Shown: positions 1-5,447, numbered from the stretch's first letter. The stretch: 5,639 bases of DNA from Methylacidiphilum sp. (GCA_020718125.1 DYDC01000188.1:1-5639); one strand, 5' to 3'. Notes: generated by a model not told the origin, from the sequence alone. Made by a program: numbers and translations.

Positions 1-88
1 TGGGGACCCTGTCGGGTTTGCCCTTGTGGAGGGCGGTGGTGTAGCGCTTGAGGCGTTGCTGGTAGAGGGCTTCCATGTCGGTGGCCAT
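1..88 (-). CDS. Uroporphyrinogen decarboxylase (URO-D)-family protein, N-terminal part only
   Basis: Only the first 29 codons lie in the window; the gene continues past the left edge. On the minus strand an ATG at 88-86 opens a frame whose residues 12-29 contain RLKRYTTALHKGKPDRVP. This is the opening motif of the URO-D superfamily (COG0407), where a short helix precedes a conserved PDRVP just before the barrel. A good Shine-Dalgarno (AAAGGA, 101-96) lies 7 nt upstream, which supports this start over the internal Met5. Members include true heme-pathway HemE, corrinoid-dependent methyltransferases (MtaA/CmuA type) and many uncharacterised paralogues. The extended N-terminus before the PDRVP motif fits the uncharacterised or methyltransferase-like branch better than HemE, but that is inference. 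It lies on the same strand as the Septu genes, separated by about 250 nt, so it is probably a separate transcription unit. Confidence 0.7.
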   Translation of the reverse strand, partial: MATDMEALYQQRLKRYTTALHKGKPDRVP

Positions 89-95
89 GACGGTG

Positions 96-101
96 TCCTT
101 T
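96..101 (-). promoter_or_regulatory. Ribosome binding site of the URO-D-family gene
   Basis: The minus strand reads AAAGGA, then 7 nt, then the ATG at 88. The match to the anti-Shine-Dalgarno and the spacing are both good, and this decides the start of the partial gene at the left edge. Confidence 0.6.
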
Positions 102-115
102 GCGTTGTGTGGTGG

Positions 116-131
116 CGCGCCCGCAGGCGCG
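116..131. other. GC-rich stem-loop in the URO-D leader
   Basis: CGCGCC, a 4-nt loop (CGCA), and GGCGCG form a perfect 6-bp hairpin. On the minus strand it would lie about 28-43 nt upstream of the URO-D-family start, inside its likely 5' leader. On the plus strand it sits just before the ATG at 136. No function can be assigned, and short GC hairpins are frequent by chance in GC-rich DNA. Confidence 0.3.
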
Positions 132-135
132 AACA

Positions 136-300
136 ATGGCGCGTAGACTACGGATTTCGCCCGCGCAAGGCCAGTCTGGAATTTGGCGTTGTGAAAACTC
201 TCCGGTCATTTCCTCACAGAACAAGAAGACCATCTACCTCGCGATTCTTGTGATGTTTGCCACGCTGGTCCTGATTGCCTTCTTGCGACTGGTGTCGTAG
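136..300 (+). CDS. Possible small single-pass membrane protein (54 aa), unrecognised
   Basis: A plus-strand frame with ATG at 136 (or TTG at 100, giving 66 aa) ends at the TAG at 298-300. Its C-terminal third looks like a membrane anchor: Lys-Lys (residues 30-31), an 18-residue uninterrupted hydrophobic run IYLAILVMFATLVLIAFL (33-50), then Arg51 and a short tail. The positive residues on both sides leave the topology ambiguous. The first 29 residues are Arg-rich and unremarkable, and no convincing Shine-Dalgarno precedes either start. A GTG at 190 in the neighbouring frame (reading VKTLRSFP) could be the true start if there is one frameshift, so the gene may be a decayed remnant. It runs convergently towards the HNH gene, ending 37 nt from that gene's stop. 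I do not recognise a family; a chance open frame remains possible. Confidence 0.3.
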   Translation: MARRLRISPAQGQSGIWRCENSPVISSQNKKTIYLAILVMFATLVLIAFLRLVS

Positions 301-337
301 CTGCAACCGGGCAAGTCGTTCTCTGCCGCGGACTGCG

Positions 338-1048
338 TCAGCCGGCGGATGGGGCCATTCTCTTTGCGATGAAGCGCTCCAATACTTGCTTGAGCGCGAA
401 GCGATAGGGATCAAGCGGCACATTGGCGCCGCCATTGAGGGTTGCTTCAGCCTGTTGGATGCTGCGCAGTCGCTTGCGCGCCTCTTTCAGTGACAGACTC
501 CGCATCGTGCCAAGAACGGATTCGATCTCACGACCACGCAGCGCGGTGAGAAGTTTGTGGTCGAGCTTGAGCTTCTTTATCGTTTTATCGGCAGCACTGT
601 CTGCCGGGTCGGCCAGCTTGATTTCACCGCGCTGATTGAAAACGAACCGAGCTTCGCACCCGTTGCTCAATGGAGAGATGAACGTCGCTGCCTCTGCGGG
701 GCTGGGCCAGTTTCCCTTCGCGTGCGCTCCATATTGGCCGCATGGCCCGTTCGGCTGCGGCCAACACGCCACCATGTTGTTATACGTCACATCTTGTCCG
801 CGTGCGCAATGAGCCTGCGGACGCAAGTGCTCCACATGTGCCGAGCCGACATCAATCCTCCGCCCCGTGTAGGCACACAACCCGCCCTGTTCAGCGAGCA
901 ATGATTTCAAGAGCAGCCCAGCCACGTCGGGTGATTGGCGTAGCGCGTCGTAGCCGTAATTGATTCCTCCCCCGGCGGGATCGGCCTGATGTGCCGCGCG
1001 CCATTCCCTCAGTTCCGCCGGTTCTTCGCGCTTCTCAATCTTTCTCAT
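338..1048 (-). CDS. ptuB: Septu HNH nuclease, PtuB-like (TIGR02646 family)
   Basis: A 236-aa predicted HNH endonuclease, the effector half of a Septu anti-phage pair; in studied systems PtuB works in a complex with the ATPase PtuA to cut nucleic acid. The TIGR02646 signature is visible in order: an N-terminal MRKIEK start, a region ending in LLAEQGGLCAYTGRRI (51-65), the HNH core HVEHLRP (71-77; His74 the likely catalytic His), YNNMVACWP (89-97; Asn90/91), and Cys103 with HAK (109-111). A basic helical C-terminal half follows. The usual first-knuckle CxYC is CAYT here (Cys58, Thr61). The start is the ATG at 1048, preceded by GGAAG with a 9-nt spacer. The open frame extends 45 codons further upstream, but that part is inside ptuA in another frame and lacks family features. 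The gene overlaps ptuA by 14 nt, implying translational coupling. The same family accompanies retron Ec78-type systems. Family confidence is high; system-level function is inferred from the pairing. Confidence 0.87.
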   Translation of the reverse strand: MRKIEKREEPAELREWRAAHQADPAGGGINYGYDALRQSPDVAGLLLKSLLAEQGGLCAYTGRRIDVGSAHVEHLRPQAHCARGQDVTYNNMVACWPQPNGPCGQYGAHAKGNWPSPAEAATFISPLSNGCEARFVFNQRGEIKLADPADSAADKTIKKLKLDHKLLTALRGREIESVLGTMRSLSLKEARKRLRSIQQAEATLNGGANVPLDPYRFALKQVLERFIAKRMAPSAG

Positions 1049-2318
1049 GCGCCAGCGCTTCCATGTTTCGGATGCTTCCCTCCAACCGGGCGACTTCTCC
1101 TTCCTCGCCGTCAACTCGCTCGCGCAGTTTCTGAAGTTCCCGCTTGGCTGCCTCCAAATCACACTCCTCCAGCGCATCCTCAACCGCGTGAATCATGCCC
1201 GTTGCTGGCTCACTCCGCTGGCGCGCGTCCATGACGTGCTCCAGAATCCAGTTTGAATCCGCGCCGTAGGCGACTGGCGGCGTTTGTGAGCCGTCCGGCA
1301 CAAGCGCATGGACCGACTCACGCGGCACTTCGCCGATGATTTGCGGCGAGTGCGAGGTGCAGAAAAACTGAATCTTTGGAAAGGCGCATTGCAAGTCAGC
1401 CACCACCCGCCTCTGCCACCTTGGATGCAGGTGCAGGTCCAACTCGTCTATCAGGACCACTCCCGGCGTATCCGCCATGGCCCGGTCACCCATTGGCGAG
1501 TTCAACTGCGCCGCCTTTATCGCAATGTCACCCACCATTGCCACCATGTTCCTTTGGCCATCGCTCAACTGGTCGAAGGCGTGAATCTCGCGATTCGCAA
1601 ACTCAACGAGCACTTGTTCCTGTTTCGCTGAAAACCAAATCCGTTTCCCATCTTCAAGACAACCGACAACAGCCTTCTTGACCGCAGTGCAAATCGGCGG
1701 CTCCGCGCCCTCCTGAAAAGCGATCCATTCCTGGCGGCTCAGCCATTTCATGAAATCCGCCGGGCTGCAACGCGGGTCCACGCTGTTCCTGTAGCCGTCG
1801 AAACGCGAAGGCTTGCTCCGCTTGTCTTTCAGTTCCTTTCGGATATCGCGCGGAATGTCCCAAAGCCGCCCTGTGCCGTAGTAGGAAATCAAAGGCAAAA
1901 CCACGTTCGTATCAGTCCCGCTGCGAATGGCCTGCGCTTGCGCTTCTGCGATTTCTCGGATGCCCGACGCCTCCTTGGTTGTGGTGCGTCCTTTTCGGCC
2001 ACGCAACGCCCGCTCCCATTGCAGGGATTCGCCATTGACGATCCCACGCGAGGAAACCGCCGTTTGCTCGACATCCTCAAAACGGAAGTCTCCGTTCGCC
2101 CCCTGCACACGAACTCTCACATCCTTCGCCAGCAGATGTCGCTTGTCGAACCCGCGAATTCCCAGTAACCACGCCCCCGCCGCGACCGCCAAAGCTTCAA
2201 GGAGCGAGGTCTTGCCCAAACCATTGTCGCCGACGATGAGGTTGAACTTGGGCTGGAACTTGAACTTCGCTTGCTCGAAGCAACGAAAGCCCGTCAATGT
2301 AAGTTCATCAATACGCAT
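1035..2318 (-). CDS. ptuA: Septu ATPase, PtuA-like (ABC/SMC-type AAA, COG3950-like)
   Basis: A 427-aa cytoplasmic ATPase of the OLD/RecF/SMC-like group, the sensor/regulator partner of the HNH nuclease. Motifs visible in order: an N-terminal beta strand MRIDELTLTGFRCFE; Walker A GDNGLGKT (30-37); a long helical insertion (about 100-240); the ABC signature LSDGQR (251-256); Walker B VVLIDELDLHLHP (287-299) with catalytic Glu292; and the switch His in TSHSPQ (His323). Then comes YGADSNWILEHVM (351-363), a C-terminal element typical of COG3950-like ATPases. Residues 378-425 are Glu/Lys/Arg-rich and should form a helical or coiled-coil tail, a plausible nuclease-contact region. All ATPase residues are intact, so it looks functional. 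The ATG at 2318 has only a weak purine-rich stretch (AGAAAGAAA) upstream. It is the first gene of a two-gene operon; its promoter must lie upstream of 2318, in or near the aldolase remnant. At 427 aa I judge it shorter than many described PtuA proteins, from memory. Confidence 0.88.
   Translation of the reverse strand: MRIDELTLTGFRCFEQAKFKFQPKFNLIVGDNGLGKTSLLEALAVAAGAWLLGIRGFDKRHLLAKDVRVRVQGANGDFRFEDVEQTAVSSRGIVNGESLQWERALRGRKGRTTTKEASGIREIAEAQAQAIRSGTDTNVVLPLISYYGTGRLWDIPRDIRKELKDKRSKPSRFDGYRNSVDPRCSPADFMKWLSRQEWIAFQEGAEPPICTAVKKAVVGCLEDGKRIWFSAKQEQVLVEFANREIHAFDQLSDGQRNMVAMVGDIAIKAAQLNSPMGDRAMADTPGVVLIDELDLHLHPRWQRRVVADLQCAFPKIQFFCTSHSPQIIGEVPRESVHALVPDGSQTPPVAYGADSNWILEHVMDARQRSEPATGMIHAVEDALEECDLEAAKRELQKLRERVDGEEGEVARLEGSIRNMEALAHEKD
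1058..1062 (-). promoter_or_regulatory. Internal ribosome binding site for ptuB
   Basis: The minus strand reads GGAAG, a 9-nt spacer, then the ATG at 1048. The site lies inside the last codons of ptuA. It supports the 1048 start for the nuclease rather than the longer 1183 frame. Confidence 0.5.
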
Positions 2319-2363
2319 GACGGTTTCTTTCTACCCTGAAACCGAGGCATTCGCACGTTAATC

Positions 2364-2828
2364 TTGCCGGTGACGCTGGCAGTAATGGGGGTGGTGCGGT
2401 GTTCCTACAGCCGCACCATCCCGCCTACATTGATGCGACAGGGTGTATGGCGGCCCCGCGACGAAGGCGGAGCGGGCGAGGGATTCGACTTCATCGGCGT
2501 GGACATGGAGCACACGCCGATCAACGTCGAGGGCTTCTATCACATTGCGCTCGCCGCCAAGGGCACGGGCTGCGACGTGCTCGCGCGGCTGCCGGCGTGC
2601 GACGCGGCGCTCGCCAAGCAGGTGCTCGACATGGGCGCGGCGGGCATCATCGTGCCGTCGGTGAACTCGCCCGCCGAGGCGGCGCAGAGCGTGGCGATGG
2701 CCAAATTCCCGCCCGAGGGCATCCGCGACGCGTCGCTGTGCCGCGCGACGGGGTTCGGCTCGCGCTTCAACGAGTATTTCCAGGTGACTACTCAGGTGCC
2801 AGCCCGCAGCGGGCACGCACCTGAGTAG
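2364..2828 (+). pseudogene. HpcH/HpaI-family aldolase, 5' fragment ending at a palindromic repeat
   Basis: Recognisable homology covers 2484-2783 only, about 100 codons. It starts with FDFIGVDMEHTP and includes LARLP, an AKQVLDMGAAGIIVPSVNSP stretch and GFGSRFNEYFQ. This is the first half of the HpcH/HpaI class II pyruvate aldolase barrel (4-hydroxy-2-oxoheptanedioate aldolase family, about 250-270 aa). Numbering from the TTG at 2364, His50 and Arg75 have the same 25-residue spacing as His45/Arg70 of E. coli HpcH (recalled from memory). The sequence stops immediately before the segment holding the metal-binding Glu and Asp, so the product would be inactive. The first 40 residues do not resemble the family's usual N-terminus, so this end also appears replaced. 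After Gln (2781-2783) the frame enters the palindrome and hits TAG at 2826-2828. It lies divergent to ptuA and close to its promoter region. Treated as a remnant, not a working gene. Confidence 0.72.
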
Positions 2829-2833
2829 TCACC
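2783..2833. repeat. 51-nt palindromic repeat element (REP/MITE-like hairpin)
   Basis: Left arm GGTGACTACTCAGGTGC (2783-2799) is a perfect 17-bp inverted match to 2817-2833. Between them, after a 2-by-2 mismatch, GCCCGC (2802-2807) and GCGGGC (2809-2814) form an inner stem around A2808. The result is a long cruciform-capable hairpin with a small bulge, the architecture of REP/BIME-like or MITE-like dispersed palindromes. It contains stop codons in both flanking reading frames (TGA 2822-2824 and TAG 2826-2828). The aldolase fragment ends exactly at its left edge and the dehydrogenase fragment starts exactly at its right edge. That it is dispersed in the genome is inference, since only one copy is in this window. 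It has no T tract and is intragenic, so it is unlikely to be just a terminator. Confidence 0.8.
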
Positions 2834-3025
2834 GAGAACGAACCCTATAAACCGATCCGGCCAGAGAAGGAGCTTCGCCAACTGGAGAACGTGGCGCTCA
2901 CGCCGCGCATCGGCTCGAACACGCGCGAAGCCAACCAGCGCATGGCCGAGGCGTGCCTGGCCAACGTCCGCCATTTCCTCGCCGGCCAACTGGAGCGGCT
3001 GACGCGCGTGCTGGGCGGCGCTTAA
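2834..3025 (+). pseudogene. D-2-hydroxyacid dehydrogenase, C-terminal fragment
   Basis: Sixty-three codons from GAG 2834 to TAA 3023-3025 read ENEPYKPI, then ELRQLENVALTPRIGSNTRE, then MAEACLANVRHFLAGQ. This is the conserved C-terminus of NAD-dependent D-isomer 2-hydroxyacid dehydrogenases (glyoxylate/hydroxypyruvate reductase or phosphoglycerate dehydrogenase group), starting in the F-E-N-E-P loop. The roughly 250 residues that should precede it, including the NAD-binding fold, are absent. The upstream frame is closed by TGA (2822-2824) inside the palindrome, so there is no start. The family's catalytic His in LTPHIGS is Arg here (CGC, 2906-2908), one transition from CAC. The fragment is therefore both truncated and catalytically dead. 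Its frame differs from that of the aldolase fragment, so the two cannot be one fused protein. Confidence 0.72.
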
Positions 3026-3101
3026 GGCGGCGAAACATCCGGCAGGCTCCCGCTCCTGCAAGCTCGCTTTTTACCCCCAACTTGCTACAAGCAACGCGCT
3101 C

Positions 3102-3356
3102 ATGAAAAAGCCGACGACAAAAAAACGACTGGTGTTGGTGATCTTGACGAATCGGTTCAACCGGAACCAGAAGCCGCGGTTTATCGAGGTGGCCTGCAAG
3201 TCCGACGGCGCCATCCTGAAGGAAAGTGTGCTGCGCCGCGAGCCGACGGAGCCGCGCTATGACGAGGTTTGGGGCAACGACGACGGCAAGACCTCGCTGG
3301 CCACTTGCACCCGTGTGAGCCGCCTCTACACCCATCCGCTGCAAGCGAAATCATGA
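3102..3356 (+). CDS. Unrecognised 84-aa protein, translationally coupled to the GH172 gene
   Basis: I do not recognise a family. The 84-aa product starts MKKPTTKKRLVLVILTNRF, has a basic N-terminus with a short hydrophobic strand (about 10-15), then a mixed, charged, probably globular domain including NQKPRFIEVACKSDG and EPRYDEVWGNDDGK. There is no signal peptide and there are two cysteines (32 and 69). Its size and beta-strand-like alternation suggest a small soluble cytoplasmic protein. Its stop TGA (3354-3356) overlaps the ATG of the downstream gene (3353-3355) in an ATGA junction, strong evidence that it is a real gene and the first cistron of the operon. A 5-bp inverted repeat (TTGCT/AGCAA, 3082-3094) ends 7 nt before its start. 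The Shine-Dalgarno is poor. The opposite-strand open frames here lack such features. Confidence 0.62.
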   Translation: MKKPTTKKRLVLVILTNRFNRNQKPRFIEVACKSDGAILKESVLRREPTEPRYDEVWGNDDGKTSLATCTRVSRLYTHPLQAKS

Positions 3357-5410
3357 AACCGGCGCGACTGCTTCCCATCGCTGTTATGCTTGCCAGCGCC
3401 GCTATGGCTTGGGCGGGCGAGACCTTCACTTACAGCGACCTCATCAAACGGTTGACCGATTTGGAGACGCTCGCGGTGTTGCCGGCGCCGGGCGAAAAGT
3501 GCCAGCAATGGTCGAGCTACGACCGCGCGAGCCGCTACGACGAGGCGACCGGCAAATACGTGAAGTGGGACGCCAACGGCGATGGCAAGGGCATCATCCG
3601 GCAAGAGGGCGAGCTTTCCGTGTTTGCCGAGATGGAAGGTCCCGGGGTCATCTGGCGCATCTGGTCCGCAGTGGCGGGCAAGGGCCACGTGAAAATCTAC
3701 CTCGATGGCGCGAGCGAGCCGGCGATGGATCTGCCGTTCGAGAAATACTTTCAGGAGCCGGTCATCGGCGCCGACCCCGGCGGCGGTGAGACGAAGTTCC
3801 AATTCAAGGCGCTCTGCCACGTGTTGGCGAAGGGCTGGAACTGCTACGTGCCGATCCCGTTCCAAACATCGTGCAAGATCGTCGCCGAGAAGAACTGGGG
3901 CAACTACTACCACTTCACCTACACGACCTATCCAAAGGACACCAAGCTGCCGAAGTTCCACCGCAAGCTTTCCTGCCCGGAGACTCACGCGCTCTTGAAA
4001 GCCGAGGAGTTTCTCGCAAAGCGATGTGGAGACGACCCCGCCGGCAATCGCAAGGGTGAAAAGACCGAGGAAAAGAAGGTCGCCATCGGCCCCGGCGAGA
4101 CGGCGTTGGTGGCGGAGTTGAACGGGCCACGGGCGATCACGGCGCTGCGGGCACGGCTGGATTTCCTGGGCGCGCTCAACGACAAGAACTCGCTGCGCGA
4201 GCTGTGCCTGCGGATCACGTGGGACAACGACGCGCAGCCGGCGGTGTGGACACCGTTGGGCGACTTTTTCGGCGCGGCGCCAGGCTTCAACAAATACAAG
4301 TCGCTGCCGCTCGGCATGAACGAGGACAGCGGCTACGCGCTCTGGTTTATGCCGTTCGCGAAGCGGGCGCGCGTGGAACTGGTCAACGACGGCAAGGTCA
4401 GGCGCACGGTGGCGTTCCGCATCACCCACGCGCCGCTGGCGCGGCCGGCGGAGTCGCTCGGCCGGTTCCACGCGAAGTGGCACCGCGACGCGTATCTGCC
4501 GGAGGAGCCGGAGCGGCGGGCGATTGACTGGACGATGCTCAAGACGCAAGGCCGCGGACGGTTTGTGGGTGTCATGCTGCACATCTGGAACCCGCGCGGC
4601 AGTTGGTGGGGCGAGGGCGACGAGAAGTTCTTCGTGGACGGCGAGAAGTTCCCGTCCACCATCGGCACGGGGTCGGAGGATTACTTCGGTTACGCGTGGT
4701 GCAGCCCGGAGCTGTTTGAGAATGCGTTCCACAACCAGCCGCGCAATGACGGCCACAACCGCCGCCACATCTGCGTCAACCGCTGGCACATCACCGACAA
4801 CGCGCCGTTCCAGTCGTCGTTCGACGCCGCCATCGAAAAATACTACAAGAACGACCGTCCGACGCTCTACGCCTCGACGGTCTATTGGTATCAGGCCGCG
4901 GGGCAAGCGGACGGTTACGCGGCGTTGCCGCTGGCAGAGCGCACGGGCTGGTATGTCGAGCCGCCGAACAAGCGGTTTCCCGGCGTGATCGAAGGTGAGT
5001 CATTGAAGGTGCTGGAGCGCAAGGGCGGCAACCCACACTTGCAGGAACTCGCGCATTTCCGCGAAGGCTGGAGTGACCAGGCCCATCTCTGGTGGATTCA
5101 AGCCAAGCCCGGCGACCGGCTCACGCTGGCGTTGCCGGTGAAGGAGAACGGCAAATACAAACTCACCGCGCAACTCACCAAGGCGAAAGACTACGGCATC
5201 ATCCAGCTTTCGCTCGATGGCCAGAAACTCGGCGGCCCGCTCGACCTCTACAACCCAAAGGTCGTTCCCACCGGCCCGCTCGACCTGGGCGTCCACGAAC
5301 TGGCCAAGGGCGACCATCGGCTGACGCTGGAGATCGTCGGCGCGAACGAGAAGGCCGTGAAGAGCTACATGGCCGGCCTCGACTACGTGAAGCTTGATCG
5401 CGTGCCCTGA
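3353..5410 (+). CDS. Secreted DUF2961 / glycoside hydrolase family 172 protein with C-terminal beta-sandwich
   Basis: A 685-aa exported protein. Residues 1-21 form a signal peptide (basic n-region, hydrophobic core, AMAWA cleavage site before Gly22). The DUF2961 core follows with EMEGPGVIWRIWSA (93-106), YVPIPF, YYHFTYTTYP and WWGEGDEKFFVDGE, then GTGSEDYFGYAW. GH172 enzymes act on alpha-fructo- or arabino-furanosides and related glycans. Glu421 (in WWGEGDE) and Glu442 (in GTGSED) are 21 residues apart, the same spacing as the Glu270/Glu291 catalytic pair recalled for the Bifidobacterium enzyme, so the active site appears intact. Residues about 545-683 (VIEGESL, then DYGIIQLSLDGQKLG, SYMAGLDYVKL) look like a CBM-type jelly roll. 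I chose the ATG at 3353 because it begins the signal peptide and overlaps the upstream stop; a TTG at 3269 would give a 28-residue unrelated extension. Substrate is unknown. The likely location is periplasmic or extracellular. Confidence 0.88.
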   Translation: MKPARLLPIAVMLASAAMAWAGETFTYSDLIKRLTDLETLAVLPAPGEKCQQWSSYDRASRYDEATGKYVKWDANGDGKGIIRQEGELSVFAEMEGPGVIWRIWSAVAGKGHVKIYLDGASEPAMDLPFEKYFQEPVIGADPGGGETKFQFKALCHVLAKGWNCYVPIPFQTSCKIVAEKNWGNYYHFTYTTYPKDTKLPKFHRKLSCPETHALLKAEEFLAKRCGDDPAGNRKGEKTEEKKVAIGPGETALVAELNGPRAITALRARLDFLGALNDKNSLRELCLRITWDNDAQPAVWTPLGDFFGAAPGFNKYKSLPLGMNEDSGYALWFMPFAKRARVELVNDGKVRRTVAFRITHAPLARPAESLGRFHAKWHRDAYLPEEPERRAIDWTMLKTQGRGRFVGVMLHIWNPRGSWWGEGDEKFFVDGEKFPSTIGTGSEDYFGYAWCSPELFENAFHNQPRNDGHNRRHICVNRWHITDNAPFQSSFDAAIEKYYKNDRPTLYASTVYWYQAAGQADGYAALPLAERTGWYVEPPNKRFPGVIEGESLKVLERKGGNPHLQELAHFREGWSDQAHLWWIQAKPGDRLTLALPVKENGKYKLTAQLTKAKDYGIIQLSLDGQKLGGPLDLYNPKVVPTGPLDLGVHELAKGDHRLTLEIVGANEKAVKSYMAGLDYVKLDRVP

Positions 5411-5417
5411 AGGCACG
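5401..5417 (+). terminator. Stem-loop spanning the GH172 stop codon (weak terminator candidate)
   Basis: CGTGCC (5401-5406) pairs perfectly with GGCACG (5412-5417); the 5-nt loop CTGAA contains most of the TGA stop codon. There is no following T tract, so Rho-independent termination is doubtful. It could instead protect the 3' end of the mRNA, or be chance. Confidence 0.25.
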
Positions 5418-5427
5418 GCGCACATCG

Positions 5428-5447
5428 TCAGAACTTCCGGGTTCTGA
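5428..5447 (+). terminator. Second stem-loop downstream of the GH172 gene
   Basis: TCAGAAC (5428-5434) and GTTCTGA (5441-5447) form a perfect 7-bp stem with a 6-nt loop TTCCGG, starting 17 nt after the stop codon. No T run follows. It may act with the preceding hairpin at the end of the operon; evidence is structural only. Confidence 0.3.

Noticed and set aside
1049..1183. 45-codon upstream extension of the HNH nuclease frame
   Set aside because: It lies inside ptuA in another frame. The family N-terminus begins at the Met encoded at 1048, which also has a well-spaced GGAAG.
2319..2482. Search for a reverse transcriptase or msr/msd-type RNA upstream of ptuA
   Set aside because: No RT motifs occur in any frame and no paired repeats typical of retron RNAs are seen; the stretch leads into the aldolase remnant.
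2358..2816. Minus-strand open frame opposite the aldolase remnant
   Set aside because: Composition is Arg/His/Ala-rich shadow sequence; the plus frame carries the clear aldolase motifs.
3042..3072. GCAGG/CCTGC stem followed by TTTTT, possible terminator before the 84-aa gene
   Set aside because: Only a 5-bp stem with an 8-nt loop, and the T run starts 8 nt after it; too weak to call an intrinsic terminator.
3269..3352. 28-codon N-terminal extension of the GH172 frame from a TTG
   Set aside because: It is out-of-frame shadow of the 84-aa gene. The signal peptide begins at ATG 3353 and the ATGA overlap supports that start.
3326..4906. Long minus-strand open frame (526 codons) opposite the GH172 gene
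   Set aside because: An Arg/Val/Ala-rich antisense shadow typical of GC-rich coding DNA; it shows no family motif, while the plus strand carries a full DUF2961 protein.
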